From Plastoroseomonas hellenica (GTDB taxonomy: Bacteria > Pseudomonadota > Alphaproteobacteria > Acetobacterales > Acetobacteraceae), in the NCBI RefSeq assembly GCF_018129085.1, contig NZ_JAAGBB010000010.1:62001-126000 (forward strand): a DNA stretch of 64,000 nucleotides. Reading direction: 5' to 3'. Below the pieces are notes generated by a model. It was given only the letters and a program-made list of their open reading frames with translations, searched no databases and was not told where the DNA came from. The translations under genes and the position numbers were made by a program. Of the stretch, positions 45,380 through 57,880 are shown in pieces. Numbering within the stretch: position 1 is the first letter of the stretch; each line of letters opens with the position of its first letter.

Positions 45380-45796
45380 CTACCGCTGCTGTCCGTGCGT
45401 GGCGTCGGCGGACGTCGAGCGATGCGCGAGACCGATCTCGACCAACTCCTTTCGAAGCTCGGCACTGCTCAGCGGCTTGCTGAGTAGGGGACGTTTCGCA
45501 AAACGGTCCGGCAGAATGGAGCGATCATAGGCGGTCACAAAGATGAACGGGGTCCCCCGCGCAGCCAGCGCGTCAGCGATCGCATAGCTTGTCTCGCGTC
45601 CGAGGTTGATGTCCAACAACGCCAGATCCGGCATTGCGCGACTTAACGCGAGCATGGCCTCCGCAACAGAGGCTACCGGACCCACGACCCACCCGCCGAT
45701 TTCGTCGACCTGCCGCTCTATTGCGTCGGCGACGAGCCAGTCGTCCTCCACAATAAGAACGCTCAGACCGTCCATTCGGGCCACTAGGGTTTCCAT
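45380..45796 (-). CDS. Single-domain response regulator (receiver only)
   Basis: A 138-residue receiver: VLIVEDDWLVADAIERQVDE, LALLDINLGRETS with the phospho-acceptor Asp, FIFVTAYD with the switch Thr, and LLSKPLS with the conserved Lys. All key residues are present. No output domain and no cognate kinase nearby. ATG 45775 (MDGLSVLIVEDD) is an alternative start. Such proteins often relay phosphate in HWE-kinase or general stress pathways in alphaproteobacteria, which is inference here. Confidence 0.85.
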   Translation of the reverse strand: METLVARMDGLSVLIVEDDWLVADAIERQVDEIGGWVVGPVASVAEAMLALSRAMPDLALLDINLGRETSYAIADALAARGTPFIFVTAYDRSILPDRFAKRPLLSKPLSSAELRKELVEIGLAHRSTSADATHGQQR

Positions 45797-46125
45797 CGCA
45801 AATCAACGCCCGCAGCGGCGCCTGCGCTACATCAAATGGTAACGAGCGCGGAAAATACCGCCGGCGCTGCTCAAGCGGGCCAGGCCGGCCTGCGAACCGT
45901 TTTCATAACACCGCACGCTCAGCCCCCGATCGCGGTCGATCGATTGGCTGCTGTGACCCTCAGAGCGGCGACGCTGTCCTCGATGGCATCGCTTGGAAAT
46001 GGCAGGCCGCGCATGGTCTCTGCGCGCCATTTGCCCGTTACGGCGCATGACCACGCGGGTTTCGCCGCGGGGCCGCAGGAGCTGCGGCGGCAAGCGGCCA
46101 AGCGCGCGAGTGCCGGCGAGGCATG
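45797..46125. other. No gene recognised
   Basis: Spacer between the FGE-like gene 3' end and the receiver gene; nothing supported. Confidence 0.4.
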
Positions 46126-46860
46126 CTACAGGTCCAGCGCGAGGCGAACGCCATAGTCGTCGCATCGGAAATCGATGCCATTGCGATTCCGCGTCGCACA
46201 GCGGATCTGCCGCGGGACATCCTGCCAGGAGCCACCGCGCAAGACACGGCGGTCGCAGTCGCCACGGAGCCATGGCGTCGCACCGCTTGGGGCACCGAGA
46301 TAGAATTCGTTCCAGCAATCCTCGACCCACTCCCAGACGTTGCCGAGCATGTCGTGGAGCCCGAACGCGTTCGGGGGAAACCGGCCTACAGGAACCGTGC
46401 CCAGCACAGTGGTCGACACGTCCTCGCGCAGGTAATGCGCATCTCGGGGGGACATGGCGTCACCCCAATGGTAGGCGGTCGTCGTGCCGGCCCGGGCGGC
46501 ATACTCCCACTCGGCCTCGCTCGGCAGGCGGTATGGCTTTCCCGTCTCGATCCGCAGCCACGCGGCATAGGCCGTTGCGTCGCGCCAGGAGATATTGATC
46601 ACCGGCCGCGCGCCCCTGCCCCACCCCTCGTCGGGCGGCAAGCCGGATCCCGTAGCGCCGGCGAAGCGGTCCCATTCGTCGAAGGTCACCGGAAAGCGCC
46701 CGAGTGCGAAGGCGCGCGCGACCACGACGTCACGAACTGGATGCTCATTGTCCTCATGACCCTCCTCTGCATCGGATGATCCCATCTGGAATCGTCCCGG
46801 TGGGATGGCCACCATTTCAGGCTGACTGACTTCGCCGCCGCTCGATCGATTCCGCACCAT
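46126..46860 (-). CDS. Formylglycine-generating-enzyme-like (SUMF1/FGE) protein
   Basis: A 244-residue FGE-sulfatase domain protein: MVAIPPGRFQMGSSDAEEGHEDNEHPVRDV at the start, PVTFDEWDRFA, PVINISWRDATAYAAWLRIETGKPYRLPSEAEWEYAARAG, GLHDMLGNVWEWVEDCW and VLRGGSW near the end. This is the complete family fold. True FGEs oxidise a sulfatase cysteine and use two active-site cysteines; the only cysteines near the end are in EDCWNE, GDCDRR, IRCATR and RCDDYG, so activity is uncertain. No sulfatase gene is nearby; many relatives are non-enzymatic or act as EgtB/PvdO-like proteins. Confidence 0.88.
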   Translation of the reverse strand: MVRNRSSGGEVSQPEMVAIPPGRFQMGSSDAEEGHEDNEHPVRDVVVARAFALGRFPVTFDEWDRFAGATGSGLPPDEGWGRGARPVINISWRDATAYAAWLRIETGKPYRLPSEAEWEYAARAGTTTAYHWGDAMSPRDAHYLREDVSTTVLGTVPVGRFPPNAFGLHDMLGNVWEWVEDCWNEFYLGAPSGATPWLRGDCDRRVLRGGSWQDVPRQIRCATRNRNGIDFRCDDYGVRLALDL

Positions 46861-47264
46861 CCGATTTCATGCCCCTCGTGCCATGGACCCTCGAGCCGTG
46901 AGGCGCGGGGCGATCAGCCGGTCCCCCGCCCGCGGTTGCTGATTCGCGACCTTGATTCCGAGCAGCGGATTGCCCGTCCCCAGGGGTCGGGAGGGAGGTT
47001 ACACATCATCCTTGGTGCTGGAGGCAGCCCCGTTCGAGGACCACGCGGATATCGCGCAGAGGCCGCCTCAGCAGCAGTCGAGGCGAGGCCACGCTGCGCG
47101 CATACCGGCTGAGCAGGTCCGGCTGGCCCTCGCCTCTTCACGGCCGGAGGGGTCATGCCCGCTGTGCATACCGTGCCTAGAGAATCGCAGCACGTTGCGG
47201 GGACGTCCGCTAAGCTGAACCGGCGAAGGGGGCGAGCAAAAATGCTCGTGCTAAGGGGGCGCCG
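46861..47264. other. No gene; leader hairpin before the next gene
   Basis: No convincing frame. At 47233-47248 a perfect 6-bp hairpin CGAGCA-AAAA-TGCTCG stands 16 bp before ATG 47265, just upstream of the ribosome site AAGGGGG; it could influence translation of that gene. Confidence 0.45.
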
Positions 47265-47534
47265 ATGACGTCGCATTCCTATCGGATCATCTCGATACGG
47301 AGCAGCGCGGACCGGCTGCAATACGTTATCGCACCACTTCATGACGACGCTGCCCTGGAGCAGGCGCCGGCCCTGGCCTTTTCCTCTGTGCGAGAAGCTG
47401 AGATCGTATTGGCGTGGCTTGAAGAACGCGATCTCTTCGACGGGCCCAGCGGTGCAACTCCGAGCTGCCCGGACGTGACTGCTGTTCGATATGATCGCGA
47501 TCGGCCGAAACAACCTTCCTCGAGAGCGTCCTAA
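47265..47534 (+). CDS. Small hypothetical protein
   Basis: An 89-residue frame: SYRIISIRSSADRLQYVIAP, then FSSVREAEIVLAWLEERDLF. Strand-strand-helix text is protein-like and the ribosome site AAGGGGG is well placed. No family recognised; soluble. Confidence 0.55.
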   Translation: MTSHSYRIISIRSSADRLQYVIAPLHDDAALEQAPALAFSSVREAEIVLAWLEERDLFDGPSGATPSCPDVTAVRYDRDRPKQPSSRAS

Positions 47535-47917
47535 CCCCGGCATTTCCTTTAGCATGGTTTGCAGCACCGCCCGACGGATTGCGGTAATCCAAGCGGCCCC
47601 GACATCGGCACATCTGGTGGCGTGCCGATCGTCGCCACGGAATATGATCGCTGCCGCGGTCGCGACGACCGCGCCGAGCGTGGTGGCACGCCGCTCTGGT
47701 TATTGTTGACGACCTAGCGGTACTCCTGCCCGGCCGCCTAAGTACCCCAAGCATCGTACCGCCATGGCCTCAGGTCCGCGGCCACCCAGCCGGATGAGAA
47801 TGCGAAATTGGGCAAGCCAAGGTCGCTGAGCCGGTGATTGCCTATAAACTCGGGCTTGGGAGTAACGTTATGGACCACGCGCCGAACATGACGTCGGCGG
47901 CGATGGAAGTGACCGAC
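47535..47917. other. No gene recognised
   Basis: Spacer between two small plus-strand genes. No supported frame. Confidence 0.4.
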
Positions 47918-48214
47918 ATGCGGCTTTTCGTGTTTCCGGCGATCCTTGCGCTTGGGCTCGCTGACCCAGCCGCGGGACAGGCCCCACAGCGGGCGGCATT
48001 TTGCGACCGCTCTTCTTCCGCCGAGGGCGTGCAGGGCACGCGCGAGACCATTGCCCAAAGCTACCAGCGCCGATGTCAACCGGGTGGCATCGTTTCATTC
48101 TCAGGGCCGACCGCCGCCCATCTGATCCCGGAACTCTGTGATTTCACGAAGCAGATCGTTGTCACGGATGGCGCCGTGTTCTGCGCGATGGTGGAGCCCC
48201 GCGGACGCCGCTGA
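47918..48214 (+). CDS. Small secreted protein
   Basis: A 98-residue protein with a signal peptide (MRLFVFPAILALGLADPAAGQA) and a mature part with four cysteines (AAFCDRSS, YQRRCQPGG, PELCDFTK, AVFCAMVE). Two disulfides are likely in the periplasm. ATG 47918 is preferred because GGAAGTGA lies upstream and the signal starts there. No family recognised. Confidence 0.6.
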   Translation: MRLFVFPAILALGLADPAAGQAPQRAAFCDRSSSAEGVQGTRETIAQSYQRRCQPGGIVSFSGPTAAHLIPELCDFTKQIVVTDGAVFCAMVEPRGRR

Positions 48215-49041
48215 AGCGGTGTCGCCGCCATGCGGCGGACAAGATCGCGCCTGGCTCTGGCGCCGACGCGCGGGAATTGGGGCGTCTTGTGCGCCCGCAG
48301 AGTTGGGGCGTGCCAGTGGCTGCGGACGCGCGGGGGACATAGCGGGTCTCCAACCGTCTGCTCGTGCTGGCGCGTCGGGCCGTTGATGCCAAGCGGCTGA
48401 GACCGCGGGCACGGCCGCCCGGCGGCATCGGCTCTGTTCTTGGCAAGGCTGCGATCCTCATCATGGTTCAGCACGGGACGCCATTGCCGGTTGCGTTCAG
48501 CGGCCGGGCTATTCCGAGAGGTTTCGGCTGAGACCGCGCCGGTTGTGAGGTCGCCGAGTCTGGTCGGCTGCACGCCTGCGGGACCCCTCGCGAGTGGCAA
48601 GGATGGCGCCTGGTTCCGCGGCTATTCGCACGACCTGTTCCGTAGGTAACAGGCGACCTCCATCAGGCCGGTCGGCCTGGTTCTCGACCGCGGCTAACCC
48701 TCTGATCAGGCTTCCGATTTTACCCCGGTCGTGCCTGTAACCTGGATCACTGGTGATGACCGTGCGCGATGCGCCATTTCTCTCCTTGCCGCGGCACTGC
48801 CGATCGACTGCCGGGGCAGGAAGCCAATCGCTGAGCAGCTGAGGCGATCCTTCTTTCCGCATGGAGCCACCCGCGATTGCGGGGCCCGCGTGCCCCTGGC
48901 GAGGGAGTCCGCGGTCGACCATCAATCCGGGTGAACCTCGATCAACGCCCAGCGCTGCCGAGGCCCATCGCATGCCTCCGGCGGCGCGCAGTACCGCCTC
49001 TCGGCGCATCAACGGGAACCCTCGCAGTAAGGAGAAGACAA
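48215..49041. other. Long stretch without a recognised gene
   Basis: 827 bp upstream of the methyltransferase. A minus-strand stretch near 48590-48740 (GKIGSLIRGLAAVENQADRP) is weakly protein-like and may be a remnant; nothing can be assigned. Confidence 0.4.
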
Positions 49042-49884
49042 ATGCCGACCGCCACTCTCGAGAAGAACCAGATTGAGCCAGGCGCTTCCGTCGACCTCGC
49101 AGCCTTGAAGGCTCGGCAGCAGGCGACCTGGTCTACCGGCGATTACGCCGTCATCGGTACCACGCTGCAGATCGTCGGCGAACGGATCTGCGAGGCCGTT
49201 GACCTGCGTGCCGGCGAGCGAGTGCTCGACGTCGCAGCCGGCAATGGCAATGCGACGCTCGCCGCCGCCCGCCGGTTCGCGGAGGTGACCTCCTCGGACT
49301 ATGTCACCGCGCTGCTCGACCGCGGTCGGGAGCGGGCTGCCGCTGAGCGCCTGGAGATCGCCTTTCAGGAGGCGGATGCCGAAGCCCTTCCCTTCGCCAG
49401 CGAGACTTTCGATGTCGCGCTATCGACCTTTGGTGTCATGTTCACCCCAGACCAGGAGAAGGCGGCTGCGGAACTCATCCGGGTGGTACGCCCGGGCGGG
49501 CGCGTGGGACTCGCCAATTGGACGCCGGAAGGCTTCATCGGCCAAGTCTTCAAGACGATCGGTCGCCACCTGCCACCGCCTGCAGGCGTGAAGTCTCCGG
49601 CGCTCTGGGGCACCGAGGCGCGGCTGGGCGAGCTGTTCCCGGGTCACGGGGTGTCAGCGACGAAGCAGATGTTCAACTTCCGCTACCGCTCTCCCGACCA
49701 TCTGCTGGATGTGTTCCGGACGTACTATGGCCCGATGAACCGCGCCTTTGCAGCGCTCGACACCGCGGGCCAGTCATTGCTGGAGGAGGATATCCGCCAC
49801 CTGCTCACGCGCATGAACCGCGGCCGCGCGGACACGCTGATCGTGCCGAGCGAGTACCTGGAAGTCGTGATCACCCGGCGCTGA
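49042..49884 (+). CDS. SAM-dependent methyltransferase, class I
   Basis: A 280-residue methyltransferase. Motif I is VLDVAAGNGNATLAAARRFAEV (about residue 62), followed by acidic EADAEALPFASETFDVALSTFGVMFTP and a motif III VVRPGGRVGLANW. This is the UbiE/COQ5-like small-molecule branch; the substrate is unknown. ATG 49042 is chosen for the ribosome site AAGGAG 8 bases upstream and because the text before it is not protein-like. No operon partner. Confidence 0.85.
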   Translation: MPTATLEKNQIEPGASVDLAALKARQQATWSTGDYAVIGTTLQIVGERICEAVDLRAGERVLDVAAGNGNATLAAARRFAEVTSSDYVTALLDRGRERAAAERLEIAFQEADAEALPFASETFDVALSTFGVMFTPDQEKAAAELIRVVRPGGRVGLANWTPEGFIGQVFKTIGRHLPPPAGVKSPALWGTEARLGELFPGHGVSATKQMFNFRYRSPDHLLDVFRTYYGPMNRAFAALDTAGQSLLEEDIRHLLTRMNRGRADTLIVPSEYLEVVITRR

Positions 49885-50130
49885 CGCCGGCGCGCGCGGC
49901 ATGGCCGGTAGCGAGCAAGCTGTGCTCGCGCCGGCCAAGCTGACGGGGTGGATTTCATGGATCAGATACTGGAATTGGCGAGGCCGCCGCAGGGCCTTGC
50001 GAATAGCCCCGACAGCGCAGGCCTGCGCGCCGTCTGCGCGCAGGCCGATCGCGAAGAGAGGGGCACCTCGCAAAGGCGCCCTCCACATGCGGTGCTGTCT
50101 CGCGCCTTCGCTGCAGATCGAGACGGCGAC

Positions 50131-52711
<2,581 letters not shown>

Positions 52712-52888
52712 ATGCAGAGGCGCGAGCTGATTAATACCGGGACCGACAAGCGCTACGTCCGCCGGGACCCTAAGGGGCAGTTCAAGGAATCCGACGATGT
52801 CGGCAAGTCGTTGTCGCAGGACGTGAAGAAGGCGGCGAAGACCAAGGTCAAGTCCGGTCAGGGTGACAAGGGCGATCATCGGCGGTGA
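52712..52888 (+). CDS. Small basic protein
   Basis: A 58-residue, very lysine-rich protein: MQRRELINTGTDKRYVRRDP, KGQFKESDDVGKSLSQDVKK and a KT-KVKSGQGDKGDHRR tail. Clear ribosome site CAGGAGG before ATG 52712. Resembles short uncharacterised proteins common in stress loci, with text like 'GTDKRYVRRD-KGQFKESDDVG-SLS-D'. Function unknown. Confidence 0.7.
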   Translation: MQRRELINTGTDKRYVRRDPKGQFKESDDVGKSLSQDVKKAAKTKVKSGQGDKGDHRR

Positions 52889-53340
52889 CGCCTGTCGGCG
52901 GGCAGGGTTCCCCCTCACCTCATGCAAGGGAACTTCAGCCGGCCGGCCTGCTCCGCTGCGGGCGGCACCGAGATGCGGATGTCGATGAACACGATGTCCG
53001 CGGCGCCTGCCTGCGCCCACGGGGCACACTCTCCGCACGCATAGCCGGCGGACCGCTCGGTTCGTCTCTTGGCACCAAGCCTGTGCTGGACATGCGGGCC
53101 TCGGTAGGTGGACGCGGCGCGGTCTGTCGATTGCAGACAAGTCTCTCGCCGCTTCGGTGCTCAGTCGCCCGCGAGATGCGCGACCGACCGGGACATCCGA
53201 AGGGGTGAGCCTGATTGCTCTCACGCCGGGCGGCACGCCACCTCCGGCCCCCGGCCGGTTGGGTGCAGCGCGTTTGGGCGGAACAAGGAACGCGTGTGCG
53301 TGCTCCTCCGCGCCATTCGCGGGCGCACGCTGCCTGCGTC
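52889..53340. other. No gene recognised
   Basis: No frame of credible composition on either strand, and no repeat. Confidence 0.4.
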
Positions 53341-53727
53341 ATGTCGCAGGCAGCCGGACAGGTGAGGCCTCAAGTGACACGCTCGAGCCCCGCTGGCGGC
53401 GCGCCGAGCGAGAGCATCGAGCGCACGTCGAATGAAAATAGCAATGTTCTCGGGAGAGCCGTTTTGCTGACTGTCGACGCTCTCGATCGAAAGCACCTGG
53501 GAGAGGCTGCTGGCATCGTCGCGGTCGCTTCCGATAACGGGAATCATGACGAATTGCTGGTCTGGAGCGCGGTCACCCTGCGCGCGTCGCGTGACGCCAC
53601 CGGCACTCCTCGTTCCCGGCCTCTCCTGCGCGTTCATGTGGCTTCTTTGAGCGCGAATGCCCTGCGCCCGCTGATTGACAAGATCGCCTGGCTGGGTGGC
53701 GCCGCTGGGATCACTGACATTCTCTGA
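53341..53727 (+). CDS. Hypothetical protein, weakly supported
   Basis: A 128-residue frame whose second half is protein-like (GRAVLLTVDALDRKHLGEAA, GIVAVASDNG, HDELLVWSAVTLRASRD). No family recognised, no clear ribosome site; the start could be later. Confidence 0.35.
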   Translation: MSQAAGQVRPQVTRSSPAGGAPSESIERTSNENSNVLGRAVLLTVDALDRKHLGEAAGIVAVASDNGNHDELLVWSAVTLRASRDATGTPRSRPLLRVHVASLSANALRPLIDKIAWLGGAAGITDIL

Positions 53728-53942
53728 GCAAGGCGCTGTCGCGCTGCTCAGGCTCCGGAGGAGACGTGCCGGCGTCCGCGCACCCTTCATCTACAGCGCT
53801 CGCATCTGGCCGTCTGCGCTCCACGATCCGTAGATGCACGAGCACCGGTAGGCGGCTGCAGGCCGTCCTCGTCGGTCGAAAATGGCGTACGCCTCAGCCG
53901 CGGCGCACCCCTTCTGCAGTCGCGTGCGACGAAGCGCGATGT

Positions 53943-54329
53943 TTACCGCCGGCTGCCCTTCGATCCGCCACGCTCCACCCCCGGCGGAACGCAGGCGACG
54001 CGACTGAAGCGAGCGTAGAAATTTGCGTCCACAACGGCGGCGTCCGGCGCCTCGCGCGACGACATGTTCAGCCTCACTCTATGCTCCCCCTCGACATCAA
54101 TCCCGAGGCGGGCGAGCACGCAACCGACAGCCGCTCGTACGCGGCCGGAGACGGTGTGATCGGCCTCCTCGAATCGTTGGATGCTCTCCGCGGACACGCC
54201 GGCCATGGATGACAGGGCTTGCGGCGTCAGTCCCAGCAATGCTCGTGCCTGACGGCACTGCTCGGCCGAGATGTACTCGCCGAGTTTTGCACCGGGCCCG
54301 CGTATGGGTGGATCGTCCTGATCTGGCAT
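53943..54329 (-). CDS. XRE-family helix-turn-helix regulator
   Basis: A 128-residue regulator: EYISAEQCRQARALLGLTPQALSSMAGVSAESIQRFEEADHTVSGRVRAAV is a helix-turn-helix of the short XRE type, followed by LARLGIDVEGEHRVRLN. The frame is open far upstream, but ATG 54329 with AGAGG before it fits the family length. Related in layout to the regulator at 35544-35957. Targets unknown. Confidence 0.72.
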   Translation of the reverse strand: MPDQDDPPIRGPGAKLGEYISAEQCRQARALLGLTPQALSSMAGVSAESIQRFEEADHTVSGRVRAAVGCVLARLGIDVEGEHRVRLNMSSREAPDAAVVDANFYARFSRVACVPPGVERGGSKGSRR

Positions 54330-54561
54330 ACGCCTCTCAGAGAGCTCGCGACGGCGCGCGCGGTTGCGCCAAGGTTCGGCGCGATAATGCGCAGTCGCGG
54401 TTTCCAGACTCTTACCAAACGCTTGCATTTGCACGGCATTTCGGACCGGGGTAACGCCGCCGCGGGCTTCAGCATTTCGCAAGCTTCCGCCGGATAAAAG
54501 CAGCGATTGCTGCGGTTCGCACCGCCCTTGTAGAGGGGGGGGTTCATTGGTCGGTTTCCGG

Positions 54562-54837
54562 ATGGTCGTTACTGACGTTGACACAGCCGTGACGCTTCGC
54601 GTCTGGGTAGAAGAAGATGGTGCGCAGGTCGGTGAAGTCTTCGCACCTTCCCAGGTCGTGCCAGGTGCCGTTGTCAAACTGACCGCGCCAGAGCCCATGC
54701 CGGCGAGCCGAGCAGCCCGGACCGCCTTCGAAGTCGCGGCATCGCGCGGGCTGGAGCTCGTCGTCGCCGACCCGGACGACATCTGGGACGGCATCCCGAC
54801 CGCTCCATCCGACCGCGCTGATGAGCCCTCGCGTTGA
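54562..54837 (+). CDS. Small hypothetical protein
   Basis: A 91-residue frame beginning MVVTDVDTAVTLRVWVEEDG, followed by PSQVVPGAVVKLTAPEPMPA and RAARTAFEVAASRGLELVVADPDD. Alternating strands and one helix look genuine. Divergent from the XRE gene. No family recognised. Confidence 0.45.
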   Translation: MVVTDVDTAVTLRVWVEEDGAQVGEVFAPSQVVPGAVVKLTAPEPMPASRAARTAFEVAASRGLELVVADPDDIWDGIPTAPSDRADEPSR

Positions 54838-55344
54838 TCGCGGGCGCGGCGCAACGCACGACATCGATCGAGTGGCCAACCGCTCATGACAAGGCGTTCC
54901 GCACCTCCGACTGGCCCCGCGGGACCGCACGACTGCGGCGGTGGGCATCTACCGCAGACTGATCTGGTAGGAACCAGATCTCGGTGGTCACAGGCGTGCC
55001 CTGCCGGACAGGCTGCTGCAACGAGGTGAACCGGGTCTTCGCCGCCTATCCTGCATTGAGGGCACCCGAAAAGCTGCCGGCACACCTTCTCGCATTTGCG
55101 CATGACCCGTCGCGGCCCAGAGAGCCGGACGGGTGGCGCCGACACGCAGGCTTCGATTGGCGAGCGGGCAGACGGAGAGCGGCGTCCCGGCGGCCCCATC
55201 GGCGCGACCTGCATCCTGCTGCCTGGCCCGAACGGCACTCGTGTCCGTGACTTTACCGAGTTCCGCGCCCATTTCAGGCTGAAGCGCGAGGAGCGTCCCG
55301 TAGGCAGACCTGCGTGCGGATTCGCTCGTCGAAATGCCGGAGCC
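54838..55344. other. No secure gene
   Basis: The frame of the following gene stays open from 55096, but this part is basic and low in complexity; nothing else is supported. Confidence 0.4.
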
Positions 55345-56673
55345 ATGAGCGTGTCCGATCACCTGTCCCGAGGACGAGACGCTGAGCGGCCTCGGCTTCC
55401 GCCAGAGGTCCCCGCTCAGAGCGCGGGTCCCCACGTCGAGCTCAACGATGAAGGCGTCATCGTGCGCGCGCCGCCCGAGGCCCTCGATCGCGACGGCAAT
55501 CACCTCACCAGGCTGCGCAGTCTGCATCCGGAACTTCGAAGTCTCGTGCGCGAACTCTCGACCGCGCTGGGCGAAGGCAACCGCCCCTACTCCGTCCTGG
55601 GAGAGCGCGCTGCTGCATACGCCGCACAGATGGACAGGAACCTCGGTGAGATCGATTTCGGGCGCCTGTACCTCGCCGGCGTGCGGCTGGAGAATGCAAG
55701 CCACGAGACACAGCGCCTGATCGCGGGCGGCGAGCTCCCGCACATGGATGCCTCGCTCGGCGAGAAGCTTGCATCGGTCATCGCGTTGCACGGCGTATTC
55801 ATCCTAGGCACCGCCGAGGGCCTCTCCGCGAAGCTTGCCGAAGAGCGTTACCAGCGCCGGCCGGACGAGGAGCGGCAGTACCGCTCCACGGCAGTTGCAC
55901 TCGCGAAGCAGCTGCAGAGTCGCCCGGACCTGGTCGAGCGCGATGTCGCGAGCGAGGTGATCCAATCGGCGTCTGAGATTGGGGCAGGCCGCATTGCCGA
56001 ACGCAGCACCATCGCCGGTCACGCGACGCTCAGAAATGTCGTGATCAGCCTGGCGGCCGGTGCCATTGGAAGCGCAATTCTCAGCAACCCCGCGCTCCTG
56101 CTCGCCGCCGGCGGCGGCGTTGCGGCATGGTTCGGCGGCCTTGCCGTCAACGAGTCTCTCAAAAAGTCCGGGTTCTTCCGCGACCTCACGGATCGCGGTG
56201 GTTCGGCCATCGACGTGGCGACCCGATTTGCGCATGAGCGGACGGCGATGGCGTTCAAGGCAGGGCTGGACCGCCACGCGGCGTTCATCGCCAATCATGA
56301 GCAGGTCTTGACGCGCCTCTCCGCCTGGTGGGCGGACATGAAGTTCCTCAGCGGGATGCTCGACTGGTTTCGCGTTCATCGGTCCGCGCAGAGTGCGCGG
56401 ACGGCCGCGGCTTCTGAGGGCAGCGATGCGTCCCGGATCTTTGGCTCACGGATGGTGATCGAGCTATCGCTGGGGCAGCTGGCCAACCATCTCCGTGACG
56501 CAGCGGAGGCGCGCCGGGAAGCACGCCTGCCCCTCGGCGTGCTTGACGAGCAGCTACAGTTCCCTCCCGGCGGGACGAAGGCGCTCTTGGCGCTGGGCGT
56601 GCCGTTCGAAGGGATGTCGGTCGAAGTGGTGGGCGGTGATACCGCCGCGATCCGCATTTTGGACCGCGGATAA
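55345..56673 (+). CDS. Unrecognised protein with central membrane hairpin
   Basis: A 442-residue protein not matching any family I know. Residues 1-230 are helical and charged (LRSLVRELSTALGEGNRPYS; GEKLASVIALHGVFILGTAE); about 235-275 form a two-helix membrane hairpin (NVVISLAAGAIGSAILSNPA; LLLAAGGGVAAWFGGLAVN). The C-terminal part again is helical and basic. The layout helix domain-membrane hairpin-helix domain is reminiscent of pore-forming or membrane-tethered effectors, but this is only a resemblance. ATG 55345 with GGAG upstream is chosen; an upstream extension is not protein-like. Confidence 0.65.
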   Translation: MSVSDHLSRGRDAERPRLPPEVPAQSAGPHVELNDEGVIVRAPPEALDRDGNHLTRLRSLHPELRSLVRELSTALGEGNRPYSVLGERAAAYAAQMDRNLGEIDFGRLYLAGVRLENASHETQRLIAGGELPHMDASLGEKLASVIALHGVFILGTAEGLSAKLAEERYQRRPDEERQYRSTAVALAKQLQSRPDLVERDVASEVIQSASEIGAGRIAERSTIAGHATLRNVVISLAAGAIGSAILSNPALLLAAGGGVAAWFGGLAVNESLKKSGFFRDLTDRGGSAIDVATRFAHERTAMAFKAGLDRHAAFIANHEQVLTRLSAWWADMKFLSGMLDWFRVHRSAQSARTAAASEGSDASRIFGSRMVIELSLGQLANHLRDAAEARREARLPLGVLDEQLQFPPGGTKALLALGVPFEGMSVEVVGGDTAAIRILDRG

Positions 56674-56895
56674 CAGAAGGCCGGTGCCAGATGTGAAGCG
56701 GGAGGCCACCCGCTTATGCTCAGCGCCGCTTCTGAGATCGCTCGCGACGTTGCCTGGCACGCCGTCGGGAGTGTCGGCAGCGCGAGGGCTCGGCTGTGCG
56801 ACAGCACCGCCCTATGCCGTGGAGAGGTCGAGCGACACGGCCGCTCATGCGATCGGAAGCGGGTCCCGCGCCACCCGCGCTGGGCACGCTGAGAC

Positions 56896-57348
56896 TCAGG
56901 GGAGGAGGTCAGAGGGAACCTTGCCACCGTTTTCGGCAAGCTTTCGCATGACCTGCCCGTGCAGCCAGAGGTTCATGCCGGCGCTGTCATTCGGATTGCC
57001 GGAGTAGTGCAATTCCTTCGCCAGCGTCTGGCGCGCCGCGAGACTGCTATCGAGCCCGAGCAGCTTCATCAGATCGACGATAGAGCGCCGCCAATCCAGG
57101 TTGCGCCCGTCTTTTGCGGCCATTCCAACGAGAGCCGCTTCAACGTCAATAGGTGCACCGGCCGCTGCCGCCGCGGCGGAGGGTGCGACGGGCGTCGTGT
57201 CGATAGGGGGAATCGGCGCCGGCGCCGCCGTTGCCCCGGCCGCGGCGGCACTCGAAGCGTTAGGGTCAGGAGCACCGGGGTGCGGCGCGGGCTCCGGTGA
57301 CGGGTCCTGCCCGAATACCTTCGCCATGATCAATCGGAAGATGCTCAT
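56896..57348 (-). CDS. DUF3597 domain protein
   Basis: A 150-residue protein: a short N-terminal MSIFRLIMAKVFG, an alanine/proline-rich linker, then the DUF3597 domain (DVEAALVGMAAKDGRNLDWRRSIVDLMKLLGLDSSLAARQTLAKELHYSG, ending MNLWLHGQVMRKLAENGGKVP). Function of the family is unknown; it has been noted in stress-related loci next to csbD-like genes, as here. Confidence 0.88.
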   Translation of the reverse strand: MSIFRLIMAKVFGQDPSPEPAPHPGAPDPNASSAAAAGATAAPAPIPPIDTTPVAPSAAAAAAGAPIDVEAALVGMAAKDGRNLDWRRSIVDLMKLLGLDSSLAARQTLAKELHYSGNPNDSAGMNLWLHGQVMRKLAENGGKVPSDLLP

Positions 57349-57440
57349 GCTGCGGCCCCGTCCGACGATATTTATGGTTCATGCTGGCCACCGGCTCGCC
57401 TGGGGCAGCGCGCCGCTCGGTCGCGGCGCGCCGGTCAGAG

Positions 57441-57623
57441 CTACCGCTTCAGCGCATCGCGCGCGTCTTCCCTGGTGTCGCCGATGCCCTTTTGGATCTT
57501 GCCCTCAGCCTTATCCATCTTTCCTTCGGCCTGCATCTTGTCGCTGCCGACGGCGCCGCCAACCCCGTCCTTCACCGCACCCTTCGCCTGTTTGGCTGCG
57601 CCCGTGACCTGGTCCTTGTTCAT
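57441..57623 (-). CDS. CsbD-family stress-response protein
   Basis: A 60-residue hydrophilic protein: MNKDQVTGAAKQAKGAVKDG, a glycine stretch, then AEGKMDKAEGKIQKGIGDTR. This is the CsbD repeat pattern (GxxKQAKGxVKD...G). CsbD genes are typically induced by general stress. The ATG at 57623 is the family start; upstream extension is not used. Confidence 0.9.
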   Translation of the reverse strand: MNKDQVTGAAKQAKGAVKDGVGGAVGSDKMQAEGKMDKAEGKIQKGIGDTREDARDALKR

Positions 57624-57880
57624 AACGACACTCCTTCTTGGCGTGCCGGTATTGGCCTGCCGTTGGGAGCAAAACATCCGGCCGCGTCGGTGGTTGCCCG
57701 CGGCGCGCAACAGCGGTGTCTGTCCACAACTACACCTCAAGGTATGCAGGCTGGTGATGCGCATCTGCTGCTAGCGTACTGCCCCCCCCCGCATCGCCCG
57801 GAAACCGGTGGAACGCGGTATACGTTCACTCACTGCTCGGCTGCCGCTTTCGGGAGCTGATCGCAGGGATTAGAAAACAT

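Noticed and set aside
54330-55346. N-terminal extension of the XRE regulator frame to 467 residues
   Set aside because: The extension is serine/arginine-rich without domain features; the regulator has its own start and ribosome site at 54329.
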